DNA of 10,850 nucleotides from Thermoplasmata archaeon (lineage in GTDB: Archaea; Thermoplasmatota; Thermoplasmata; Thermoplasmatales; Thermoplasmataceae), in the NCBI GenBank assembly GCA_021793945.1, contig JAJYRT010000055.1:1-10850 (forward strand), read 5' to 3'. This document shows positions 1 to 6,149 of this stretch, piece after piece. The notes below the pieces were generated by a model, which saw nothing but the letters and a program-made list of their open reading frames with translations, ran no database searches and was not told the DNA's origin. Both the position numbers and the translations under genes were made by a program. Position 1 is the first letter of the stretch. Each line of letters starts with the position of its first letter.

Positions 1-11
1 AGGATTCATGG

Positions 12-20
12 TTAAATACT
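12..20 (+). promoter_or_regulatory. Possible TATA box for carbamate kinase
   Basis: The A/T-rich element TTAAATACT lies about 32-40 nt before the carbamate kinase ATG at 52. Archaeal transcription starts about 25 nt after the TATA centre, so the mRNA would begin near 41 with a leader of roughly ten bases. The match is only moderate, and the region further upstream is outside the window. Confidence 0.3.
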
Positions 21-51
21 TGCGGGCGATGTAGTCCTTTCCGGGGTTATC

Positions 52-984
52 ATGGAAAGAATAGTAATAGCATTCGGAGGAAATGCCCTTTTGAGGAAGG
101 GCGATAGCGGAGACTTTGAAACACAGTCTGCAAGAGCGTATGAAGCGTTCTCCAGCCTGGGATCCGCCTTGGCTGAATATGAGGTGGTAATTTCCCATGG
201 AAATGGCCCACAAGTTGGAAACATTCTGCTTCAGAATGAATTCTCAAAGAATGTTACACAACCTATGCCATTATATTCATGCGGTGCAATGTCGCAGGGT
301 CTGATAGGTCTTGCCCTTTCATTTGCATACGAGAAGGCAAAGTATGAATTCGGGCTTTCCCGGGACATTTCCGTGCTTATGACCAGGACACTGGTCGACA
401 ATAACGACCCTTCTTTCACAAACCCATCCAAGCCAATCGGCCCTTTCTATACGGAAGAGGAGGCTGCTAAAAGCATGAAGGAAAAAAAATGGTCCATGAA
501 GGAGGACTCAGGCCGAGGATGGAGGAGACTTGTCCCATCGCCTGACCCCCTTGAGATCCTGGAGAGAAAACAAATCCTGTCCCTTCTTTCGGATGGTTTT
601 CTGCCTGTGTGCAGTGGGGGCGGAGGAATTCCAGTGGTGAAATCCAATGGATTCTACGAAGGGGTAGATGCAGTGATAGACAAAGATCTGGCATCTTCAG
701 TTCTTGCCAGTTCAATCAATGCTAGAAGACTTGTAATTCTCACGGATGTTGAAAATGCCTTTCTGGCTTATGGAAAGCCGGAACAGGAAGCGATCGGCGT
801 GGTCGACCTGGCCAGGATAACAGATTACTACGAAAGTGGTGCATTTGCAAAGGGAAGCATGGGTCCAAAGATTACGGCAGCAATCAGGTTCATACGATCA
901 GGAGGGAAAGAGGCCATAATAACATCACTGGATAATGCAAAGGCGGCTCTCGCGGGAAAGGCTGGAACAATAATCAGGTCGTGA
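52..984 (+). CDS. arcC: Carbamate kinase
   Basis: This 310-residue protein has the normal length and motif order of carbamate kinase, a cytosolic amino-acid-kinase-fold enzyme that interconverts carbamoyl phosphate + ADP and carbamate + ATP. Visible signatures are the N-terminal AFGGNAL nucleotide/phosphate loop (residues 7-13), SHGNGPQVG (48-56), the glycine-rich GGGGIPVV (189-196), EGVDAVIDKDLASS (203-216), LTDVENAF (230-237) and GSMGPKI near 268-274. It is complete and ends in TGA. No arginine deiminase or ornithine carbamoyltransferase gene is next to it, so the sequence does not show whether it works in arginine or purine/agmatine breakdown. The downstream gene is convergent. The family assignment is firm; the physiological direction is not visible here. 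Confidence 0.95.
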   Translation: MERIVIAFGGNALLRKGDSGDFETQSARAYEAFSSLGSALAEYEVVISHGNGPQVGNILLQNEFSKNVTQPMPLYSCGAMSQGLIGLALSFAYEKAKYEFGLSRDISVLMTRTLVDNNDPSFTNPSKPIGPFYTEEEAAKSMKEKKWSMKEDSGRGWRRLVPSPDPLEILERKQILSLLSDGFLPVCSGGGGIPVVKSNGFYEGVDAVIDKDLASSVLASSINARRLVILTDVENAFLAYGKPEQEAIGVVDLARITDYYESGAFAKGSMGPKITAAIRFIRSGGKEAIITSLDNAKAALAGKAGTIIRS

Positions 985-1004
985 AGAGATCTTCAGCTCT
1001 TTTT
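983..1004 (+). terminator. Hairpin plus T-run between convergent genes
   Basis: AAGAG (984-988) can pair with CTCTT (997-1001) across an 8-base loop, and the T-run continues to 1004. It overlaps the carbamate kinase stop codon and the 3' end of the convergent phosphoribosyltransferase. It resembles a weak intrinsic terminator for the plus-strand gene. The stem is only 5 bp, so a function is inferred; the T-run alone may be enough in archaea. Confidence 0.4.
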
Positions 1005-1637
1005 CCACATGGTTCCGGATTTCGAAATTCTCCCGGTTCTCTCCATTACCGTAAGGACATGTTCTAGTACATTGTTAGCAATATCAAGATCGTAGTCATT
1101 TTTCAGCGCGGTTTTCAGTTCGCTAGTGGTCATGGGAGAAACCATGGTCCTCCCTGATAGATTATCCAGGTCCTCGTGGATATTCCAGGGGAATATGAAC
1201 CATGTCCAGTTACTGTTATCAATCTCCTCGGCATAAAAATCTGGGACGAATCTTGATCGGTTTATGTGAAGTAAAGCTGCCGTCCTTACCTCCATGGGTG
1301 AAAATTCTGAAATGTATTCCTTAGCGAGTGTCATGCTTTCACCGGTATCTGTTATGTCATCAACAAGCAGTACCCTCTTTTTTTCAAGGAACAGTACAGA
1401 TCGGTTTTTTATGGAAGCCTTCCCATCGACAGTAGCGGTAAGTCCCCAGTGTTCGGTCTTTACACTCTGGAGGTCCTTTATCCACATCATGTCAGACAGG
1501 ATTCTTCCAGGGACCAATCCACCGCGTGATATTCCAACTATTGTGTCCGGCTTAAATGAAAGCGATACTTTCTCCCTTATGCTGTCGCACCAGGTTTCAA
1601 TTTCATTCCACGAAACAAGTTTAGCTTTGAATTGCAT
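993..1637 (-). CDS. Purine-type phosphoribosyltransferase (COG2236-like)
   Basis: This is a type I phosphoribosyltransferase of 214 residues. The PRPP-binding loop VLLVDDITDTGES sits at about 89-101, and an upstream SRGGLVPG segment (37-44) precedes the core. A W-x-WFIFPW segment (about 144-151) resembles the conserved FPWE region of archaeal xanthine/hypoxanthine-guanine enzymes, so it probably salvages a purine base with PRPP in the cytosol; the exact base cannot be read. The last ~55 residues, beginning MTTSELK, form a helical tail beyond the catalytic fold that may be a small winged-helix-like or oligomerisation segment. I chose the ATG at 1637 rather than the one at 1661 because GGTGAT lies nine bases before it and the catalytic fold begins there. 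It converges with carbamate kinase eight bases away. Confidence 0.85.
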   Translation of the reverse strand: MQFKAKLVSWNEIETWCDSIREKVSLSFKPDTIVGISRGGLVPGRILSDMMWIKDLQSVKTEHWGLTATVDGKASIKNRSVLFLEKKRVLLVDDITDTGESMTLAKEYISEFSPMEVRTAALLHINRSRFVPDFYAEEIDNSNWTWFIFPWNIHEDLDNLSGRTMVSPMTTSELKTALKNDYDLDIANNVLEHVLTVMERTGRISKSGTMWKKS

Positions 1638-1667
1638 ACAGTACCCATCACCAGAACGCATTACCGG

Positions 1668-1766
1668 TTAAATTATTTCTGATACTCCCAATTTAAGAAA
1701 TATCTGAGCCAGGTCATAATAATTCTGCCTGACATGTTTCATGCCAATATTTACTGCGCGAACCAT
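1668..1766 (-). CDS. Candidate small ORF upstream of the phosphoribosyltransferase
   Basis: A 32-codon minus-strand frame (MVRAVNIGM... ending LGVSEII, TAA at 1668-1670) lies in the intergenic spacer. The frame stays open upstream of the ATG to a stop at 1818-1820, about 50 codons in all. It is in the same frame as the phosphoribosyltransferase, separated from it by the TAA. The peptide is rich in hydrophobic and basic residues and looks helical, but I do not recognise a family. No clear ribosome binding site precedes the ATG, although a TATA-like element (1804-1813) lies at a suitable distance for a short leader. It could be a real small protein, a gene remnant or chance. Confidence is low. 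Confidence 0.22.
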   Translation of the reverse strand: MVRAVNIGMKHVRQNYYDLAQIFLKLGVSEII

Positions 1767-1803
1767 AGCATCAGGAAGCCAGTTATACACGGAGTAGCAA
1801 ATG

Positions 1804-1813
1804 GTTATATATC
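1804..1813 (+). promoter_or_regulatory. TATA box of the stomatin gene
   Basis: TTATATAT (1805-1812) is centred about 26 nt before the ATG at 1834, which predicts transcription starting at or next to that codon, a leaderless mRNA. It lies inside the 11 extra codons that a start at 1801 would add, which argues against that start. The core is nearly palindromic and could also serve the minus strand. Confidence 0.65.
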
Positions 1814-1833
1814 TTTTTTATTTATCTAACATC

Positions 1834-2670
1834 ATGGCGATAAGTGGATTGGATATCTTTTTGATATTTATAGCTATAATTATTATAATTATACTGCTAT
1901 CTGGAATACACATTCTGAAAGAATGGGAAAGAGCTCCTGTACTTACACTCGGTAGGTACAGTGGAATGAAGGGCCCGGGACTGATATACGTAACCCCGAT
2001 TATAAGTAAGATAACGGCGGTGCTTTCCACCAGGATACAGGCGGTTGCCTTCAAGACAGAATCTACTTACTCAAAGGATAACGTGCCTCTGAATGTCGAT
2101 GCAGTTATGTATTTCCAGATAATCGATCCTGAAAAAGCGATATTGAACGTTGAAAATTACGCGACCGCCACGAACCTGTCTGCCCAGACTACACTAAGGG
2201 AAGTTCTCGGAAAATCATCATTCGATGAAGTCCTGTCAGAGAGGGAAAAACTTGGTGAATCTGCGAGAGAGATAATAGATGAGAAAACTGAGCACTGGGG
2301 AGTTAAGGTCTCGTCTGTAGAGATCAGGGATGTGATTGTTCCGCAGGCACTTCAGGAAGCTATGTCAAGGCAGGCTTCGGCCGAAAGGGAGAGAAGATCA
2401 AGGGTAACGTTAGCAGTGGCTGAGGTTGAAGCAGCGCAGAAGATGGTCGAAGCTGCTGCTCAATACAGTTCCAACCCCACGGCTTTCCAACTCAGGTGGC
2501 TGAACATTCTTTATGAAATAGGACTGGAAGGGAAAGGCACACTAATGATGGTACCTTTCAACACTCCAGTTGCCGGCGGCCTCACCTCAAACCCAATCAG
2601 CGTTATGGGTCTTTCTGATATTGTCAGCAAGACAAGGGGAAACCAGGATTCTGATAACAAGACCCAGTAA
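1834..2670 (+). CDS. Stomatin/prohibitin (SPFH) membrane protein
   Basis: This 278-residue protein has one N-terminal membrane segment (about residues 6-23, nearly all Ile/Leu/Phe/Ala) followed by an SPFH/Band-7 domain (about 28-190). Recognisable segments are GRYSGMKGPGL, the VPLNVDAVMYFQI strand, TTLREVLG and the KVSSVEIRDVIVPQALQEAM end of the domain. A charged, alanine-rich coiled-coil stretch (about 185-222) follows, with a final tail rich in polar residues. Such proteins oligomerise at the cytoplasmic membrane face and organise membrane microdomains or modulate membrane proteases and channels. Archaeal stomatins are often beside an NfeD-type membrane protease gene; none is present here. 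The start at 1834 is chosen because the ATG at 1801 overlaps the TATA box. It converges with rsmA, with four bases between the stop codons. Confidence 0.9.
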   Translation: MAISGLDIFLIFIAIIIIIILLSGIHILKEWERAPVLTLGRYSGMKGPGLIYVTPIISKITAVLSTRIQAVAFKTESTYSKDNVPLNVDAVMYFQIIDPEKAILNVENYATATNLSAQTTLREVLGKSSFDEVLSEREKLGESAREIIDEKTEHWGVKVSSVEIRDVIVPQALQEAMSRQASAERERRSRVTLAVAEVEAAQKMVEAAAQYSSNPTAFQLRWLNILYEIGLEGKGTLMMVPFNTPVAGGLTSNPISVMGLSDIVSKTRGNQDSDNKTQ

Positions 2671-2674
2671 TATT

Positions 2675-3415
2675 CTAACTCGACACCAATTTAAAAATTT
2701 TTATTATTTCTTCCGTGGTAAGGGTATCTGGCCGTCTCTCTGCAAGATCAACAGGATACGAGTCCATGATGCTCCTTACCATCTTTCTCCTATTTGAGAA
2801 CAGCTTAACGAGCAATTTATCGAAGCTCAATAAGTCCAGATCGTAAAACTCTGCTTTCTTCTCTAGCGACACTATCGTTGAATCCACTTTCGGCGCAGGA
2901 CTGAATAGGGTTCTTGGCACAGGCCTGATCTTTTTAATCCTGAAGTTTAGGGAAGCGTTGACGCTCAGCCTTGAATATTCTCTCTCTCCTGGAGTAGCGA
3001 CGAGTCTGTTTGCAAACTCTTCCTGAACCATGAGTATGCAACGCTTGAAACTGAATTCCCGCAGGTGAAAGATAATCGGGGATGAAATATGATAGGGTAT
3101 GTTGCCTATAATCTTGTCATAATTTCCAGCTGGAAAGTCCAGGAAACTCTCTTTCAGGATTTTGACTTTTCCTGCCTCAACCTGGGAGCTGAACTTGTCT
3201 GTGAGGTTTGCATAAAGACCATGATCCGGTTCGAGTGCCGTAACGCTGGAGAATACGCTTACGAGTTCAGAGGTGATAATGCCAGGACCGGACCCTATTT
3301 CCAGAACGTTTTCGCCGGGTGCCGGATAAAGACTTTCGACCTCAAACCTGGCAACATCCGTGCTCTTGAGGAATACCTGGCCGTATTTCCTGCTGGGAAC
3401 CCTAGTAGATTTCAT
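2675..3415 (-). CDS. rsmA: 16S rRNA adenine dimethyltransferase RsmA (KsgA/Dim1)
   Basis: This S-adenosylmethionine-dependent enzyme dimethylates two adjacent adenines in the 3'-terminal helix of 16S rRNA during small-subunit maturation. Visible landmarks are the N-terminal YGQVFL (family Q-x-FL, residues 11-16), the SAM-binding LEIGSGPG (38-45), the acidic LEPD after strand 2 (61-64), the catalytic-motif NIPYHISSP (105-113), FSPAPKVDS (171-179), and NRRK in the C-terminal helical domain (208-211). At 246 residues it is somewhat shorter than typical bacterial KsgA, with a compact C-terminal domain; all catalytic motifs are present. It is the last gene of the informational operon, and its ATG overlaps the DUF655 stop codon by four bases (ATGA), which suggests translational coupling. 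Confidence 0.96.
   Translation of the reverse strand: MKSTRVPSRKYGQVFLKSTDVARFEVESLYPAPGENVLEIGSGPGIITSELVSVFSSVTALEPDHGLYANLTDKFSSQVEAGKVKILKESFLDFPAGNYDKIIGNIPYHISSPIIFHLREFSFKRCILMVQEEFANRLVATPGEREYSRLSVNASLNFRIKKIRPVPRTLFSPAPKVDSTIVSLEKKAEFYDLDLLSFDKLLVKLFSNRRKMVRSIMDSYPVDLAERRPDTLTTEEIIKIFKLVSS
2690..2709 (+). terminator. T-rich tract after the stomatin gene
   Basis: AAAAATTTTTATTATTT starts about 23 nt after the stomatin stop codon and could end transcription on the plus strand in the archaeal oligo-U manner. It lies inside the last codons of the convergent rsmA gene, so its composition may partly reflect Lys/Ile codons there. Confidence 0.35.
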
Positions 3416-3960
3416 CTTGCAACAAATATGCGATGTTTCTCAAACCTGTCCTGAAGCTCATCCACAATCCTTCCGGCTATCATTTTCTGTGGGTTGTGTA
3501 TGGTCTTCACCCTGGTTGTCAGATCATTGAAAGAATCGAATCTTTTTTTCTTTCTCTCTTCTATTATGGTCCACATGGTCTTGTTTCCAAGTCCGGGAAG
3601 AAGTTCAAGAGAATGCATTCTAGTGTTTATAGATTCAGCCTCATTGAAAAATTTGACGAATCTCTCCTCTTTCTGGTTCACTATGGATTCAAGTACAAAG
3701 GGCAATTCATTGACTGCAGCGCTTGTCAGTTCCTTGTAGGATATTCTCCTCTTTACAGAAATAATCTTTGTGCGCAATTCTGGATTCTTGCCTATGTATA
3801 TCTTCTCCCCAACAGATATCACTGCGTTCGGTTTTGGAACAATTTCCAGGAGCTTGAATTCCTCTTCCCCAACTGCCAAAACAACTGGTGAGCTCCTGTA
3901 ACCTCTTTCTTCAGGGCGACCCTGAGGCAGATAATCTAAAACATATACATATTCTTCCAA
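3412..3960 (-). CDS. DUF655 family protein (OB-fold plus helix-hairpin-helix)
   Basis: This 182-residue protein matches the archaeal DUF655 family, which starts with a characteristic EEYVYVLDYLPQGRP segment. The N-terminal half (to about 70) looks like a small beta-rich, probably OB-like, nucleic-acid-binding domain. A helix-hairpin-helix element LELLPGLGNK lies at 118-127, followed by a basic run (EERKKKRF). The family's molecular role is not established; the architecture suggests RNA or DNA binding, and its constant place between rpoF and rsmA suggests a ribosome or rRNA-related job. The start is TTG, chosen because family members begin at this point and because GGAGTG lies eight bases upstream. 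It starts 24 bp after rpoF and overlaps rsmA by 4 bp. Confidence 0.88.
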   Translation of the reverse strand: MEEYVYVLDYLPQGRPEERGYRSSPVVLAVGEEEFKLLEIVPKPNAVISVGEKIYIGKNPELRTKIISVKRRISYKELTSAAVNELPFVLESIVNQKEERFVKFFNEAESINTRMHSLELLPGLGNKTMWTIIEERKKKRFDSFNDLTTRVKTIHNPQKMIAGRIVDELQDRFEKHRIFVAR

Positions 3961-3984
3961 AACTTACACACTCCCAGCTAAGCG

Positions 3985-4293
3985 CTATAGCAATTCAAAA
4001 TAGCTTAAGAGCGTATTTAAATCTTTTTCAGAAATTATTATACCGTAAGACGATAAAATGCTGGTGAATTCTTCCTTGCTTCTGGGAACCAGGTCTATTA
4101 GTTTTTTTAGGACTTTTTCCGGAAGATCTACTGTCTCGAGCACATCCTTCTCTATTTTCTTGTTCTTCTTTGGGTCAATCTTAACTAACTTTTCAAGATA
4201 GGCAAGGCTTTCTCCCTCTATCTCGGTGTGTTCCTTTTTCTCTGACAGTATCTTGAACACTTCGCCCATGGAAAGGTAACTTTTTTTGATCAT
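3985..4293 (-). CDS. rpoF: RNA polymerase subunit F (Rpo4, Rpb4 homologue)
   Basis: This 102-residue protein corresponds to archaeal Rpo4, which pairs with Rpo7 to form the stalk of RNA polymerase and helps promoter melting, processivity and termination. The N-terminal MIKKSYLSMGEVFKIL tip and the C-terminal HRDC-like helical region (VDLPEKVLKKLIDLVPRSKEEFTSIL) fit the family, as does a highly charged linker (KIDPKKNKKIEKD). A longer frame extends to 4377, but it runs through the coding sequence of rpl21e. The ATG at 4293 overlaps the rpl21e stop (ATGA), has GAGG just upstream, and gives the usual length. Placement after L21e and before DUF655 is the conserved archaeal order. The Rpo7 gene is not in this window. 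Confidence 0.92.
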   Translation of the reverse strand: MIKKSYLSMGEVFKILSEKKEHTEIEGESLAYLEKLVKIDPKKNKKIEKDVLETVDLPEKVLKKLIDLVPRSKEEFTSILSSYGIIISEKDLNTLLSYFELL

Positions 4294-4589
4294 TGTCCCT
4301 CTATCTTTATAAGATGAACTGGGGCTGCAAGGATGTTCTTGGTAACGCTTCCTGATTTGATCGTCAGGATGTAGCATCTACCCTGTTTTCCAGATATCCT
4401 TCCCGTGTATCCATGGAAGTTATGAAAGGGGATGCCAGAATGAATAGACGGATTTATCTTGATTGCTGCAAGATCACCCACATTGAATTCCTTTAGCATG
4501 GAATTTACTGTAGGCATGCCTCTCTGTTTTATCTTCTTGGTCATTTTTTTTCGTGACCCAGCTCTTGGGCCGTGCGACATTTTGGTCAT
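4290..4589 (-). CDS. rpl21e: Ribosomal protein L21e (eL21)
   Basis: This basic 99-residue protein of the large ribosomal subunit has the typical HGPRAGSRKK opening, the FNVGDLAAIKINPSIHSGIP strand region and the FHGYTGRISGKQGRCY segment of the SH3-like barrel that contacts 23S rRNA. There are two possible ATGs three codons apart. The upstream one (4589) is preferred because GGAGTGA, complementary to the 16S rRNA 3' end, lies seven bases before it; from the second ATG the spacing would be 16. It follows pus10 with no spacer (TAAATG) and overlaps rpoF by four bases. Confidence 0.96.
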   Translation of the reverse strand: MTKMSHGPRAGSRKKMTKKIKQRGMPTVNSMLKEFNVGDLAAIKINPSIHSGIPFHNFHGYTGRISGKQGRCYILTIKSGSVTKNILAAPVHLIKIEGQ

Positions 4590-5759
4590 TTATTTTTCAC
4601 TCCTGTGTATCTTGACCACATCCAGTTCAGAGACCACGACATCACTTCCATATACTGAAGACATACTTGGTTCTGTTCTACCCATATCCCCATTTATGAG
4701 TTCCTTTATATATGTCCCTGATTCGGCCGTTATTTCCAGGGTAGCCTTGTTTCCGGATATTTCCAGTATCTCCACGTTCAGGATTTTTCTCTTTCTTACT
4801 AGGTCTGCCCTGCGTCTCATTACTCTCTGTGGGGTTCTCTGATATATAACTCTTCCACTTAAATATTTCTTTGCGTATTCAATTTTAGAGACATCAACAT
4901 CCATTTCACTCTGCACTACTACCCTGTAGGTCTTAAAGTGCATTTCAGTCTTTACCCTTTTGACTTCGGATGCGTCGGTAAACCTGAGATCCGAAACTAT
5001 TACTCCCAGATTCTGTTCATTTATCATATTTTGTAAAACTTCCAGCTCAAAATGTCTCACTGACGGAGAATACGCTTCGATTACGAACTCCCTTCCATTA
5101 CCGAGCATCCTCACATCCACGTCTTCCCTGCCAGCAGCATGGAGGTAATAATTCCTGCTGGCTGTCAGCTTCTTAATCGGTTCACCAATAATTGACTCCA
5201 CTGATTCTTGTGCATCGGCGTCATGAGCCCATCTTGTCTGTGGAAGGTCTCTCCTCAATTTCTGATATGTGCCTTCAACATACACACTCTTTGAATGAAT
5301 CTCTACGGAATCGTATTCTGTATCAATCAGTATGTTCATGTCAGGACTTTCAAAGTCAGCTTCCTTCCCAGTAACTGAGGAGAAGAACTTACCGAATTCC
5401 CGATTGAATTCTTTCTTGATACTTTCACCCATAGATCCATGCTCCTTCTGTATCTCAAGTTCTCTCTGGATAATATGAGCTGGAAATCTGGATCCAATCA
5501 GTATGGTATTATAATCATAGCCAGTGGTCTCTGAATTTACAATGTCTAGGTATTTATTGAACTCAGTAAAAATACCATTACATACTGGGCAACTCTTTTC
5601 TTCAATTTCAGTGACGGGGTTCTCCATAATGACCTTAAGCGAGAAGAGGATCATTCTCCCCCTCTCGTAATTGGTAAGTCCCGTATCTATGGTGGCAAAA
5701 ACCCTTCCGATACACCGTACGCAGAGACCTTGCTGCAATAGCCCGGATAGATCTCTCAT
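4590..5759 (-). CDS. pus10: tRNA pseudouridine synthase Pus10
   Basis: This 389-residue enzyme is the archaeal Pus10, which converts U55 (and U54 in many archaea) of the tRNA T-arm to pseudouridine. The N-terminal accessory region carries a zinc-type pair CVRC (13-16) and CPVC (57-60), followed by a THUMP-like RNA-binding stretch. The catalytic domain contains AGREDVDVRMLGNGREF (209-224); the aspartate of the RED part (about residue 213) aligns with the catalytic Asp of pseudouridine synthases. Later core segments include RVVVQSEMDVD and ITAESGTYIKELINGD near the C-terminus, matching motif III-like positions. The length is normal. It begins three bases after the rpoP stop with no strong ribosome binding site, so it probably depends on coupled translation. 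Confidence 0.95.
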   Translation of the reverse strand: MRDLSGLLQQGLCVRCIGRVFATIDTGLTNYERGRMILFSLKVIMENPVTEIEEKSCPVCNGIFTEFNKYLDIVNSETTGYDYNTILIGSRFPAHIIQRELEIQKEHGSMGESIKKEFNREFGKFFSSVTGKEADFESPDMNILIDTEYDSVEIHSKSVYVEGTYQKLRRDLPQTRWAHDADAQESVESIIGEPIKKLTASRNYYLHAAGREDVDVRMLGNGREFVIEAYSPSVRHFELEVLQNMINEQNLGVIVSDLRFTDASEVKRVKTEMHFKTYRVVVQSEMDVDVSKIEYAKKYLSGRVIYQRTPQRVMRRRADLVRKRKILNVEILEISGNKATLEITAESGTYIKELINGDMGRTEPSMSSVYGSDVVVSELDVVKIHRSEK

Positions 5760-5762
5760 TGC

Positions 5763-5894
5763 TTATCGAGCGATAATTACCTTTTCAATGGAGGGTCTTT
5801 CCTTGACAAAAACCCTGGAACCGCACTCGCACTCTATCTCTGCAGTGCCAAAGGATTTTTCAAGGGGGCGTCCACATCTAATGCATTTATACAT
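5763..5894 (-). CDS. rpoP: RNA polymerase subunit P (Rpo12, Rpb12 homologue)
   Basis: A short frame of 43 codons encodes a protein starting [16 protein letters not shown] and ending [12 protein letters not shown], the archaeal Rpo12 pattern: an N-terminal YKC-x2-C zinc half-site, a second cysteine pair, [10 protein letters not shown] and a basic tail. Rpo12 binds zinc and helps Rpo3 anchor in the polymerase assembly platform. The second pair is C-E-C (residues 22 and 24), one residue tighter than the usual C-x2-C. The ATG lies inside the end of rpl37ae (8-nt overlap) in another frame, with GAGG just upstream, so translation is probably coupled. The position after L37Ae is the conserved archaeal order, which supports the call despite the small size. 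Confidence 0.9.
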   Translation of the reverse strand: MYKCIRCGRPLEKSFGTAEIECECGSRVFVKERPSIEKVIIAR

Positions 5895-6144
5895 TCTGCC
5901 TCATCTCTTCTACGACAGTGGGAGTATACTCTGGTGTATAGGATCCGCCTGCAAACTTGTATCCACAGTGCCTGCATTCCCAAATTCCAGAAGCGATTCT
6001 CTCAACTTTCGTCTGTTTGCAAGACGGACACTTGTAGAGCATTATCTTCTGGCGGTATATGTCAAGCCATTCCTTTTTCTTCTTAACTCCGTATCTGGGG
6101 CCAAATCTACCTGCTGCCCCAACCTTTAATGTTCTCTTGCTCAT
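5887..6144 (-). CDS. rpl37ae: Ribosomal protein L37Ae (eL43)
   Basis: This 85-residue zinc-ribbon protein of the large ribosomal subunit opens with a basic segment ([16 protein letters not shown]) that contacts rRNA. It then has four zinc ligands, C39-x2-C42 (CPSC) and C57-x2-C60 (CRHC), followed by GYKFAGGSY. Length and motif spacing are normal. GTGAT lies a few bases before the ATG, and the gene starts five bases after the rrp42 stop. Its end overlaps the start of rpoP by 8 nt. Placement directly after the exosome genes is typical of archaea. Confidence 0.97.
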   Translation of the reverse strand: MSKRTLKVGAAGRFGPRYGVKKKKEWLDIYRQKIMLYKCPSCKQTKVERIASGIWECRHCGYKFAGGSYTPEYTPTVVEEMRQNV

Positions 6145-6149
6145 TTAGA

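Noticed and set aside
1801..1833. Upstream ATG adding 11 residues to the stomatin protein
   Set aside because: The added codons contain the TATA box; the ATG at 1834 is 26 nt after it and gives the normal N-terminal membrane anchor.
3433..3891. Plus-strand open frame of 152 codons
   Set aside because: It lies opposite DUF655, which has family motifs and operon overlaps; the plus-strand product has no recognisable pattern and no promoter.
4294..4377. 28-residue N-terminal extension of RpoF
   Set aside because: It is the out-of-frame translation of rpl21e; the ATG overlapping the rpl21e stop gives the normal protein.
5671..6129. Plus-strand open frame of 152 codons
   Set aside because: It is antisense to pus10, rpoP and rpl37ae, all recognised genes; its sequence is low in conserved-looking segments.
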